Assembly: GCA_048268885.1 (NCBI GenBank)
Contig: JBLWUP010000002.1
Span: 248,001-312,000 of the forward strand
Reading direction: 5' to 3'
Source of the DNA: Pelagibius sp048268885
GTDB lineage: Bacteria > Pseudomonadota > Alphaproteobacteria > Kiloniellales > Kiloniellaceae
DNA: 64,000 nucleotides
The notes beneath the pieces are model-generated. The model was not told the DNA's origin. It ran no database searches and worked only from the letters and a program-made list of their open reading frames with translations. Below are positions 8,857-17,094 of this stretch, one piece after another. Positions within the stretch are counted from its first letter, which is position 1. Each line of letters starts with the position of its first letter. Made by a program: the position numbers and the translations under genes.

Positions 8857-9998
8857 CGGCGCAGCCCGCCCGGCCCGACATCATCCTGGAGACGCGCGAC
8901 GTCTGCCGCCTGTTCGGCGACAAGGCCACCTGGTTCGCCGAGAAGCGCGTGGTGCGCGCCGTGGATGGCGTCAGCCTGGCCATCCGCCGCGGCGAGACCC
9001 TGGCGGTGGTGGGCGAGAGTGGCTGCGGCAAGTCGACCCTGGCACGCCTGCTGGTGCGGCTGCTCCGCCCGACCTCGGGCCAAGTGCTCTACGCGGGGCG
9101 CGACATCAGCACGCTGTCGGAAGCGCAGATGCGCGGCCTGCGTAAGGACCTGCAGTTCGTCTTCCAGGATCCCTTTTCCTCGCTGAACCCGCGTATGACG
9201 GTCGGCGCCCTCATCGAGGAGCCGCTGCGCGTCCATGGCCTGGGCAGCCGGGCCGAGCGGCGCCGGCGCGCCGGCGAACTGCTGCAGCGTGTCGGCCTCA
9301 GCCCGGCCTTCGCCGACCGCTACCCGCACGAGTTTTCCGGCGGCCAGCGCCAGCGCATCGGCATCGCCCGCGCGCTGGCCAGCGGGCCCAAGGTGGTGAT
9401 CGGCGACGAGCCGGTCTCCGCCCTCGACGTTTCGATCCAGGCGCAGGTCATCAACCTGCTGGAGGACCTGAAGGAAGAATTCGACCTCACCCTCGTCCTC
9501 ATCGCCCATGACCTGGCGGTGATCCGCCACATGAGCGACCGGGTCGCGGTGATGTACCTGGGCGAGATCGTCGAGCTGGCCGAGACCGACGCTCTCTACG
9601 CGCGGCCGCTGCATCCCTACACCCAGGCTTTGATGCGGGCGATCCCCGTGCCCTCGCCGCATGCCCAGGCGATGGAAGTCGGTCTGAAGGGCGACGTGCC
9701 GTCGCCCCTGGCGCCGCCGCCGGGCTGCCGTTTCCATACCCGCTGCCCGCTCGCCACGCCGCTCTGTGCCGAGCGCACACCGCCCCTTGCCACTGCCGGA
9801 GACGGCCGCTTCGTCGCCTGCCATCACTGGCAGCAGGCGGCGGAGGTCGCGCCGGACCTACGCAGCGAACCGCCCCGCTCGGCCGCCGCCGAACGGCGCT
9901 TCGATTTGTATCGGGAGAGAAGTGAACAACAGGAGAGGCTTCGGTCAGCTGCGGCTGCCGGGTCGTCAACAAACAGAGGAGAACCGCACAATGCATAA
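8853..9998 (+). CDS. Oligo/dipeptide ABC transporter ATPase, DppF/OppF type
   Basis: ATPase of 381 aa: Walker A GESGCGKST, signature FSGGQRQRI, Walker B VVIGDEPVSALD, H-loop IAHDLA, and the Cys-containing C-terminal motif CRFHTRCPLATPLC. The start overlaps the preceding gene by ATGA. After the conserved domain there is a polar tail of about 50 residues rich in Arg, Glu and Ser (from about residue 330) that runs over the ribosome binding site and start of the next gene. The tail is longer than usual for DppF and may be unconstrained. Confidence 0.9.
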   Translation: MTAQPARPDIILETRDVCRLFGDKATWFAEKRVVRAVDGVSLAIRRGETLAVVGESGCGKSTLARLLVRLLRPTSGQVLYAGRDISTLSEAQMRGLRKDLQFVFQDPFSSLNPRMTVGALIEEPLRVHGLGSRAERRRRAGELLQRVGLSPAFADRYPHEFSGGQRQRIGIARALASGPKVVIGDEPVSALDVSIQAQVINLLEDLKEEFDLTLVLIAHDLAVIRHMSDRVAVMYLGEIVELAETDALYARPLHPYTQALMRAIPVPSPHAQAMEVGLKGDVPSPLAPPPGCRFHTRCPLATPLCAERTPPLATAGDGRFVACHHWQQAAEVAPDLRSEPPRSAAAERRFDLYRERSEQQERLRSAAAAGSSTNRGEPHNA

Positions 9999-11511
9999 GT
10001 TTTGGCTTGCTGCGCTGCTTGCCGGCAGCGCCCTCGCATCGCCCCTGCTTACGTCCCCCGCGCTCGCCGCGGACCTCCGCATCGGCCTGCAGGAAGACCC
10101 GGACGTGCTCGATCCGGATCAGTCGCGCACCTTCGTCGGGCGTATCGTCTATGCCTCGCTCTGCGACAAGCTGGTCGACATCACCCCGGAGCTGAAGATC
10201 ATTCCGCAGCTGGCGACCGGCTGGTCGTGGTCGGACGACGGCCTGACCCTCACCATGGACCTGCGCGAAGACGCTTCCTTCCATGACGGGACGCCGTTCA
10301 ACGCCGAAGCGGTGAAGGCCAATATCGAGCGTTCCAAGACCCTGCCGGAAAGCCGCCGCAAGAGCGAGGTGAAGTCGATCGAGAGTGTCGCCGTGACCGG
10401 CCCCTACCAGGTGCAGTTCACCCTGGCCAAGCCGGACGCCACCCTGATCGCCCAGTTCGCCGACCGTTCGGGCATGATGCTGTCGCCGACCGCCACGGCG
10501 GCGGTGGGCGCCGACTTCGGCGCCAAGCCGATCTGCTCCGGCCCCTTCAAGTTCGTCGAGCGCGTGTCGCAGGACCGCATCGTCCTGGAGAAGTTCGCCG
10601 ACTACTGGAACGCCGATGCGATCCACTTCGACAAGGTGACCTTCCTGCCGATCCCGGACACCACGGTGCGTCTCGCCAACCTGCGCTCCGGCGACCTCGA
10701 CATGCTGGAGCGTCTGGCCGCCACCGACGCCGCCGCGGTGAAGGGCGACGGCGACCTGCAGTATGCCGAAGCGGTCAGCTTGGGTTACCAGGGCATCACC
10801 GTGAACGTGAACAACGGCGACCGTTCGAAGAATCCCTTCGGTCAGGACCCGCGCCTGCGTCAGGCCTTCGAACTGTCGATCGACCGTGAGGCGCTGAACC
10901 AGGTGGTTTTCGAAGGCGCCTTCGCCGCCGGCAACCAGCCCTTCCCGCCGAACAGCCCCTGGTACGACAAGGACGTGCCGATCCCGGCGCGTGACGTCGC
11001 CAAGGCCAAGGCGCTGATGAAGGAAGCCGGTCACGAGACGCTCGACCTGGAGGTCCAGGTCGCCAACAACCCGGTGCAGACCCAGGTCATGCAGGTCGTC
11101 CAGGCGATGGCGGCGGAAGCCGGCTTCAACGTGAAGCTGAAGTCGATGGAGTTCGCCAGCCTGCTTTCCGACCAGTCGGCCGGCAACTACCAGGCCAGCC
11201 AGGTCGGCTGGTCGGGCCGCGTCGACCCGGACGGCAACATCCACCAGTTCATGACCTGCAAGGGCGGCATCAACGACTCCAAGTACTGCAACCCGGAGAT
11301 CGACAAGCTGCTGGACGCCGCGCGCACCAGCACCGACGACGCCGAGCGCAAGGCCAAGTATGACGCGGCTCGGGAGATCCTCTCGAAGGACCTGCCGATC
11401 ATCTACCTCTACCACCAGACCTGGATCTGGGCGCTGGACAAGAAGGTCGAGGGCTTCCTCGCCTATCCGGACGGCATGATCCGCCTGGAGAACGTGAAGT
11501 TCGCGTCGTAA
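9991..11511 (+). CDS. Peptide-type ABC transporter substrate-binding protein (SBP family 5)
   Basis: Periplasmic binding protein of 506 aa (DppA/OppA/GsiB class). Sec signal peptide at residues 1-26 (LAALLAGSALASPLL, cleavage near ALA-AD). Family-5 features such as LREDASFHDGTPFNAEAV (about 88-105) and RQAFELSIDREAL (about 290-302) are clear. An AGAGGAGA Shine-Dalgarno precedes ATG 9991, and the gene overlaps the upstream ATPase by 8 bp. With a gamma-glutamyltransferase downstream, peptides such as gamma-glutamyl compounds or glutathione are plausible ligands (inference). Confidence 0.92.
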   Translation: MHKFWLAALLAGSALASPLLTSPALAADLRIGLQEDPDVLDPDQSRTFVGRIVYASLCDKLVDITPELKIIPQLATGWSWSDDGLTLTMDLREDASFHDGTPFNAEAVKANIERSKTLPESRRKSEVKSIESVAVTGPYQVQFTLAKPDATLIAQFADRSGMMLSPTATAAVGADFGAKPICSGPFKFVERVSQDRIVLEKFADYWNADAIHFDKVTFLPIPDTTVRLANLRSGDLDMLERLAATDAAAVKGDGDLQYAEAVSLGYQGITVNVNNGDRSKNPFGQDPRLRQAFELSIDREALNQVVFEGAFAAGNQPFPPNSPWYDKDVPIPARDVAKAKALMKEAGHETLDLEVQVANNPVQTQVMQVVQAMAAEAGFNVKLKSMEFASLLSDQSAGNYQASQVGWSGRVDPDGNIHQFMTCKGGINDSKYCNPEIDKLLDAARTSTDDAERKAKYDAAREILSKDLPIIYLYHQTWIWALDKKVEGFLAYPDGMIRLENVKFAS

Positions 11512-11518
11512 TACCATC

Positions 11519-11551
11519 GGGGGCCGGCGCCGCGCCGGCCCCCTTTCTTTT
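11519..11551 (+). terminator. Strong hairpin plus T-rich tract between SBP and permease genes
   Basis: GGGGGCCGGCG (11519-11529) and CGCCGGCCCCC (11533-11543) form a perfect 11-bp stem with loop CCG, followed by TTTCTTTT (11544-11551). This is a near-ideal intrinsic terminator placed inside the operon, 30 bp before the permease gene. Partial termination here would make more binding protein than permease. Confidence 0.8.
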
Positions 11552-11581
11552 CACCTCTTCGTCCAGCGGCTGGTCTGACCC

Positions 11582-12529
11582 ATGCTGTCCTACATCATCA
11601 GACGCCTCGCCATCGCGGTGCCCACGCTGATCCTGGTGTCGATCTTCGTCTTCACCCTGCAGAAACTGCTGCCGGGCGACCCCGCGCTGATCATGGCGGG
11701 CGAGGACCGGGACCCGGCGTCGATCGAATTCATCCGCGAGAAGTATCACCTGAACGAGCCCATCCTCACCCAGTACACCTATTGGGTGAAGGGGCTGCTG
11801 CAGGGCGACATGGGCGTTTCGCTGCGCACCAACCAGCCGGTGCTGGCCCTAATCGGCGACAAGCTGCCGGTCACCATCCAGCTCGCCGCCATGGCCCTCA
11901 TCATCGCCTTCGTCATCGGCGTGCCGGCCGGCATCCTCTCGGCGGTGAAGAAGGGCACGGTGATCGACTGGACCGCCAACATCGTGGCGCTCTCCGGCCT
12001 TTCCATTCCGAATTTCTGGCTCGGCATCATGCTGATCCTCCTGGTCTCGGTGCAGCTCGGCTGGCTGCCGGCCTCGGGCTATGAATCGCCCTTCGTCGAT
12101 CCCCTGCGCTCGCTGGAGACCATGATCATGCCGGCCTTCGTGCTGGGTACCGCGCTGGCGGCGACGCTGATGCGCCACACCCGCTCGGCCATGCTGGGCG
12201 TCTTGAAGGCCGACTATGTGCGCACCGCCCGCGCCAAGGGCGTGCGCGAGCTGCCCGTCATCCTCAAGCACGCCTTCCGCAACGCCCTGCTGCCGGTGGT
12301 GACCCTGAGCGCGCTGCTGTTCGGGGAACTGCTGGGCGGCGCCGTGCTGACCGAACAGATCTTCACCATCCCCGGCTTCGGCAAGCTGATCGTCGACGCG
12401 GTCTTCACCCGCGACTACGCGGTGGTGCAGGGCGTGGTGCTCTGCGCGGCGGCCGGCGTCATCCTGGTCAACCTGGTGGCCGACGTTCTCTACTTCGTGG
12501 TCAATCCGCGCATGCGGGGCTCGCTATGA
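11582..12529 (+). CDS. Peptide-type ABC transporter permease, DppB class
   Basis: Inner-membrane permease of 315 aa starting with the DppB hallmark MLSYIIRRLAIAVPTL and containing the EAA-like loop DYVRTARAKGVRELPVILKHAFRNALLPV (split here at about residues 211-239). Six membrane helices are expected. It lies directly after the internal terminator and overlaps the DppC-like gene by ATGA. Confidence 0.92.
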   Translation: MLSYIIRRLAIAVPTLILVSIFVFTLQKLLPGDPALIMAGEDRDPASIEFIREKYHLNEPILTQYTYWVKGLLQGDMGVSLRTNQPVLALIGDKLPVTIQLAAMALIIAFVIGVPAGILSAVKKGTVIDWTANIVALSGLSIPNFWLGIMLILLVSVQLGWLPASGYESPFVDPLRSLETMIMPAFVLGTALAATLMRHTRSAMLGVLKADYVRTARAKGVRELPVILKHAFRNALLPVVTLSALLFGELLGGAVLTEQIFTIPGFGKLIVDAVFTRDYAVVQGVVLCAAAGVILVNLVADVLYFVVNPRMRGSL

Positions 12530-13404
12530 GCAGCGCCAGCGATACCGCGCTGCCGGCCGCGGGCGGCTATCGTTCCGGCAGCCGCGCCTGGCGCAAGCTG
12601 AGGGCCAACCGCAGCGCGCTGGTCGGCTTCGTCATCGTCACCTTCTTCGTCGCCATCGCGCTCTTGGCGCCCCTGCTGCCGATCGCCGACCCGACGGCGA
12701 CCAGCTGGACGGCGGTGCGCAAGCCGCCCTCGCTCGACTACCTGCTGGGCACCGACGAGATCGGCCGCGACATCTTCTCGCGCATGATCTGGGGCGCGCG
12801 CGCCTCGCTCATCGCCGGCGTCATCTCGGTGCTCATGGCGGTGGCGCTGGGCGTGCCCTTCGGCCTGCTCGCCGGCTACTTCGGCGGCTGGATCGACCAG
12901 GTGATCTCGCGGATCACCGACGCGCTGCTGGCAATGCCCTTCCTGATCCTGGCCGTGGCGCTGGCGGCCTTCCTGGGGCCCAGCCTGGTCAACGCGATGA
13001 TCGCCATCGGCCTGGCGGCCATGCCGATCTTCGTGCGCCTGACCCGCGGCCAGGTGTTGAGCGTGAAGACCGAGGACTATGTCGAGGGCGCCCGCGCGGT
13101 CGGTCTCACCCACTTTGCGATCATGCTGCGCTACATCCTGCCCAACGTCTTCGCGCCGGTGCTGGTGCAGGCCACGCTGACCATCGCCACCGCGATCATC
13201 CTGGAGGCCGCGCTGTCCTTCCTCGGCCTCGGCCAGCAGCCGCCGGCGCCGAGCTGGGGGTCCATGCTGAACGTGGCCAAGAACTTCCTGACCCAGGCGC
13301 CCTGGATGGCCTGGTGGCCGGGCGCGGCGATCTTTTTCGTCGTGCTGGGCTTCAACCTATTGGGCGACGGCCTGCGCGACGCCCTGGACCCGCGCGAGAC
13401 CTGA
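12526..13404 (+). CDS. Peptide-type ABC transporter permease, DppC class
   Basis: Second permease, 292 aa. It has the DppC-type N-terminal cytoplasmic segment (AWRKLRANRSALVGFVI), the LLGTDEIGRDIFSRMIWGAR motif near residues 68-87 and the EAA loop EDYVEGARAVGLTHFAIMLRY near 185-205. The start is coupled to the previous stop (ATGA). It completes the importer with the two ATPases and the binding protein. Confidence 0.92.
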   Translation: MSSASDTALPAAGGYRSGSRAWRKLRANRSALVGFVIVTFFVAIALLAPLLPIADPTATSWTAVRKPPSLDYLLGTDEIGRDIFSRMIWGARASLIAGVISVLMAVALGVPFGLLAGYFGGWIDQVISRITDALLAMPFLILAVALAAFLGPSLVNAMIAIGLAAMPIFVRLTRGQVLSVKTEDYVEGARAVGLTHFAIMLRYILPNVFAPVLVQATLTIATAIILEAALSFLGLGQQPPAPSWGSMLNVAKNFLTQAPWMAWWPGAAIFFVVLGFNLLGDGLRDALDPRET

Positions 13405-13454
13405 GCCGGACGCCGCCGCTATATTCAAGAACGAACCTTTTTATGGGATGTGAA

Positions 13455-15278
13455 ATGTCCACCTTCACGACTCGGCCGGAAATCGCCGGCACCTTCGGCG
13501 TCGTCGCCTCGACGCACTGGATCGCCTCCGCCGTCGGCATGCGCATGCTCGAGCGCGGCGGCAATGCTTTCGACGCCGCCGTGGCGACGGGCTTCGCGCT
13601 GCAAATCGTCGAGCCGCACCTCAACGGCCCCGGCGGCGACATGCCGGCGATCGTCTACAGCGCGGCCAAGGACAAGGTCGAGGTCATCTGCGGCCAGGGG
13701 CCGGCGCCGGCCAGGGCGACCATCGACCACTATCGCGGCGAGGGGCTGGACCTGGTCCCGGGCTCCGGCCTGCTGGCGACGGTGATTCCCGGCGCCTTCG
13801 ACGCCTGGATGCTGATGCTGCGCGACTACGGCAGCTTGAGCCTGCGCGACGTGCTGGAGCCGGCGATCCACTACGCCGAGCACGGCCACCCCATGCTGCC
13901 GCGGGTGGCCGACACCATCGCCGGTCTCGCCGATTTCTTCCGCAGCGACTGGCCGACCTCCGCCGAGGTCTGGCTGCCGGGCGGCGGCGCGCCGGAGGCC
14001 CACGGCCTGTTCCGCAATCCGGCGCTGGCGGAGACCTGGACGCGTCTGCTGCGGGAGGCGGAGAGCGCCTCGGGCCGCGAGAACCAGATCGAGAAGGCGC
14101 GCGACACCTTCTATCGCGGCTTCATCGCCGATGCGATCGATGACTTCTTCCGCAGCGCCGAGGTGAAGGACGGCGCCGGTCTTGACGGCCGACACCCGGA
14201 CGGCGTCCACAAGGGCGTGTTGACCGGTGGCGACCTGGCCGGCTACAGCGCGACGGTCGAGGCGCCGCAGACCTATGACTATCACGGCTGGACCGTCTGC
14301 AAGACGGGGCCCTGGGGGCAGGGGCCGGTGTTGCTGCAGGCCCTGGCGCTGCTGAAGGGCTTTGACATCGCGTCGCTCGATCCCGCCGGGCCGGAGTTCA
14401 TCCACCTGGTGGTCGAGGCGATGAAGCTCGCCTTCGCCGACCGCGAGATCTACTACGGCGATCCGGCCTTCGCTGACGTGCCGATGGAGCAGCTTCTGTC
14501 GGACGCCTACAACGACGACCGCCGCCGGCTCATCACCGACCGCGCCTCCTACGACCTGCGGCCCGGCACGGTTTCCGGCTACGAAGACCAGCTCGCGCGC
14601 ACCATGGCGGTGATCGAGGCCGCCGGCATTTCGGAGACCGGCGTCTACGAGCCGACCATGGCGCATCTGGCCGAGAAGTCATCGGTGGAGCATTCCGGCG
14701 ATACCGTGCACATCGACGTCATCGACCGCTGGGGCAACATGGTCTCGACCACGCCCTCGGGCGGCTGGCTGCAGTCTTCGCCGTCCATCCCGGGTCTCGG
14801 CTTCCAGATGAACTCGCGCGCCCAGATGTTCTGGCTGACCGAGGGGCTGCCGACCTCGCTGGCCCCCGGCAAGCGCCCGCGCACCACGCTGACGCCCAGC
14901 CTCGCCCTCTTCGAGGGCCGGCCGGCCTTCGCCTTCGGCACCCCGGGCGGCGACCAGCAGGACCAATGGCAGCTGCCGTTCTTCCTGCGCGTGGTGCATC
15001 ACGGCCTGAACCTGCAGGAAGCCATCGACCTGCCGCTGTTCCACACCACGCACTTCCCGGCCTCCTTTTATCCGCGCCAGCGCCAGCCCGGCCACATCAT
15101 GGTGGAGCAGGACATCGGCCCGGCGGCGCTCGACGTGCTGCGACAGCTCGGCCATTCGGTCGAGGCGGCGGAGCAATGGTCGGTCGGCCGCCTGACCGGG
15201 GCGAAGCGGGAGGCCGACGGCCTGCTGAAGGCGGCGGCGACGCCGCGGCTCATGCAGGCCTACGCCATCGGCCGCTAG
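13455..15278 (+). CDS. Gamma-glutamyltransferase family protein (Ntn hydrolase, no signal peptide)
   Basis: Protein of 607 aa that should self-cleave and hydrolyse or transfer gamma-glutamyl groups. The processing/nucleophile Thr is Thr417 in the GDTVHIDVID motif, matching the TTH-type site of known GGTs, and the N-terminal ERGGNAFDAAVATGF and C-terminal GTPGGDQQDQWQ motifs are conserved. ATG 13455 was chosen; ATG 13443 (MGCEM) is an in-frame alternative, and neither has a strong ribosome site. No signal peptide is seen, unlike periplasmic E. coli GGT, so action in the cytoplasm on imported substrate is likely. It follows the peptide importer by 50 bp. Confidence 0.88.
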   Translation: MSTFTTRPEIAGTFGVVASTHWIASAVGMRMLERGGNAFDAAVATGFALQIVEPHLNGPGGDMPAIVYSAAKDKVEVICGQGPAPARATIDHYRGEGLDLVPGSGLLATVIPGAFDAWMLMLRDYGSLSLRDVLEPAIHYAEHGHPMLPRVADTIAGLADFFRSDWPTSAEVWLPGGGAPEAHGLFRNPALAETWTRLLREAESASGRENQIEKARDTFYRGFIADAIDDFFRSAEVKDGAGLDGRHPDGVHKGVLTGGDLAGYSATVEAPQTYDYHGWTVCKTGPWGQGPVLLQALALLKGFDIASLDPAGPEFIHLVVEAMKLAFADREIYYGDPAFADVPMEQLLSDAYNDDRRRLITDRASYDLRPGTVSGYEDQLARTMAVIEAAGISETGVYEPTMAHLAEKSSVEHSGDTVHIDVIDRWGNMVSTTPSGGWLQSSPSIPGLGFQMNSRAQMFWLTEGLPTSLAPGKRPRTTLTPSLALFEGRPAFAFGTPGGDQQDQWQLPFFLRVVHHGLNLQEAIDLPLFHTTHFPASFYPRQRQPGHIMVEQDIGPAALDVLRQLGHSVEAAEQWSVGRLTGAKREADGLLKAAATPRLMQAYAIGR

Positions 15279-15333
15279 CAAGGGACCGTTAGGCCGAAAG
15301 CAAGGGGCCGCTAGCCCCGAAGGGAGGAGTGCG

Positions 15334-16101
15334 ATGACCTATTCCATCGTGGCCCGCGATGCGGAAACCGGGGCCTACGGCGTCGCCGTGGCCAGCCGCT
15401 TCTTCGCCGTCGGCGCGCTGGTGCCGCAGCTGCGCGGCGGCGTCGGCGCCATCGCTACCCAGGCCTTCGTCAATCCGCTCTCCGGCACCGACGGCATCGG
15501 CCTGCTCGCCGCGGGCCGGAGCGCCGATGACGTGCTGAAGGCGATGACGGAACGCGACGCAGGGCGGCAGCACCGGCAGCTCCACCTCATCGACGGGCAG
15601 GGGCGCAGCGCCGCCTTCACCGGCGACCAGTGCATCGACTGGGCCGGCCATCTTGCGGGCGAGGGCATCTCGGTCGCCGGCAACATGCTGGCCGGACCCC
15701 AGGTGGTCGCGGAAACCCTGCGCGCCTATCAGGAGGGCGCCGCTCTGCCCTTCGTCGAGCGCCTGCTGACGGCGATGGAGGCGGGCGAGGCCGCCGGCGG
15801 CGACAAGCGCGGCAAGCAGTCGGCGGCGCTGAAGATCGTCCACGGCGAGGCCTATCCCTGGCTCGACATTCGTACCGACGACCATGCCGATCCCCTGCCG
15901 GAGTTGCGGCGGCTCTACGCTGTGGCGCAGGAGCGTTTCCTGCTGTTCGCCGAGCTTCTGCCGACGGCGGACAACCCTTCGGGGGCCCTGGACCGGGCCG
16001 ACATCGACCGGCGGATCGCCGAACGGGAGGCCGCGCGGATCGCCGAGGGGCGGCCTTCGGCTTCCCACGCCACCGGATCCCCCGTCCTCAAGCCCGCCTG
16101 A
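15334..16101 (+). CDS. DUF1028 family protein, putative Ntn-type hydrolase
   Basis: Protein of 255 aa starting TYSIVARDAETGAYGVAVAS, the diagnostic DUF1028 opening, followed by VGALVPQLRGGVGAIATQAF. DUF1028 proteins have an Ntn-hydrolase-like fold and often sit beside peptide importers and gamma-glutamyltransferases; the reaction is not established. AGGGAGGAG lies 6-7 nt before the ATG. A peptide or amide hydrolase role in the same catabolic operon is inference. The C-terminal 40 residues are polar and probably disordered. Confidence 0.85.
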   Translation: MTYSIVARDAETGAYGVAVASRFFAVGALVPQLRGGVGAIATQAFVNPLSGTDGIGLLAAGRSADDVLKAMTERDAGRQHRQLHLIDGQGRSAAFTGDQCIDWAGHLAGEGISVAGNMLAGPQVVAETLRAYQEGAALPFVERLLTAMEAGEAAGGDKRGKQSAALKIVHGEAYPWLDIRTDDHADPLPELRRLYAVAQERFLLFAELLPTADNPSGALDRADIDRRIAEREAARIAEGRPSASHATGSPVLKPA

Positions 16102-16173
16102 AGGCGGCATTTTCCTTTCCCGCCCCAGGGCCTAGAGTAGGTTCCAGGACAGCAAAACGGGACGCGACAAGGG

Positions 16174-17094
16174 ATGACGGCCCCCCGGGCGAAAACCACG
16201 GCATTGGCGCGGCAGATCCTCGAGATCGCCCGGCGCGACGGGCTGTCCGCTGGGACCCACCTGCCGGAAGTGAAGCTGGCCGAACGCCTCGGCGTTTCGC
16301 GCTCGCCGGTGCGCGCGGCGCTGGCCCTGCTGAAGGACCGCGGCGCGGTGAAACTGGCGCCGAACCAGGGCTATTTCCTCGCCCTCGACAGCGATGGTCC
16401 GGCCTTTGCCGCCCTCACCCTGCCGGAGCCGGAGGAAGCGGTGATCTACCGCGACCTGGTGCGCGCGCGCTTCGCCAACCTCATCCCGCCGCAGATCGCG
16501 GTCAGCGACGTCATGCGGCGCTACGACTGCGACCGCGCGGCGGCCAACCGCGTGCTGGCCCAGATGTCGGAGGACGGCATCATCGAGCGCGCGCCGGGGC
16601 GCGGCTACCTCTTCGGTCCGGTGCTGAACGACGCCCAGGCCTATGAGGAGAGCTATCGCTTCCGCCTGCTGGTCGAACCCGCGGCGGTCCTGGAGCCCGG
16701 TTTCCGCCCCGAGCCGAAGCGCATGAAGCAGCTGCGCGCGCGCCACCGGGAACTGCTGGAGGCAGGCATCGAAACGCTGCCCATGACCGAGCTGTTTGAG
16801 GCCGACGCCGAGTTTCACGAGGCCATCGGCGACTTCTGCGGCAACCGCTTCCTGGCCCATGCCATCCGCCTGCAGACCCGCCTGCGCCGGCTCAGCGAGT
16901 ATGAGAACTACAACGACCGGGACCGCCTGCGCGAGTCCTGCCGCGAGCATCTGGCCATTCTCGACGCCTTCGACGCCGGCGACTTCACGCACGCCGCCGA
17001 GCTGCTGCGCCGCCACATCGCGGTGTCCCAGGAAGTCCGCCCCAACTTCGACAAGGTCCGCGCCCTGGCGCACCGCCGGCTGACGCGGGTCTAG
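16174..17094 (+). CDS. GntR-family regulator with two winged-helix domains and an FCD-like domain
   Basis: Protein of 306 aa. A first GntR-type winged helix spans about residues 8-65 (PEVKLAERLGVSRSPVRAAL), ending in NQGYFLA. A second helix-turn-helix/wing follows at about 88-150 (IAVSDVMRRYDCDRAAANRV, then APGRGYLFGP). The rest (about 155-290) resembles an FCD-like helical domain, with ADAEFHEAIGDFCGNRFL and HLAILDAFDAGD. Two DNA-binding heads on one chain are unusual. Its stop overlaps the quiC stop by the 4-bp palindrome CTAG (17091-17094), so the genes are tail to tail. Target genes are unknown. Confidence 0.8.
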   Translation: MTAPRAKTTALARQILEIARRDGLSAGTHLPEVKLAERLGVSRSPVRAALALLKDRGAVKLAPNQGYFLALDSDGPAFAALTLPEPEEAVIYRDLVRARFANLIPPQIAVSDVMRRYDCDRAAANRVLAQMSEDGIIERAPGRGYLFGPVLNDAQAYEESYRFRLLVEPAAVLEPGFRPEPKRMKQLRARHRELLEAGIETLPMTELFEADAEFHEAIGDFCGNRFLAHAIRLQTRLRRLSEYENYNDRDRLRESCREHLAILDAFDAGDFTHAAELLRRHIAVSQEVRPNFDKVRALAHRRLTRV

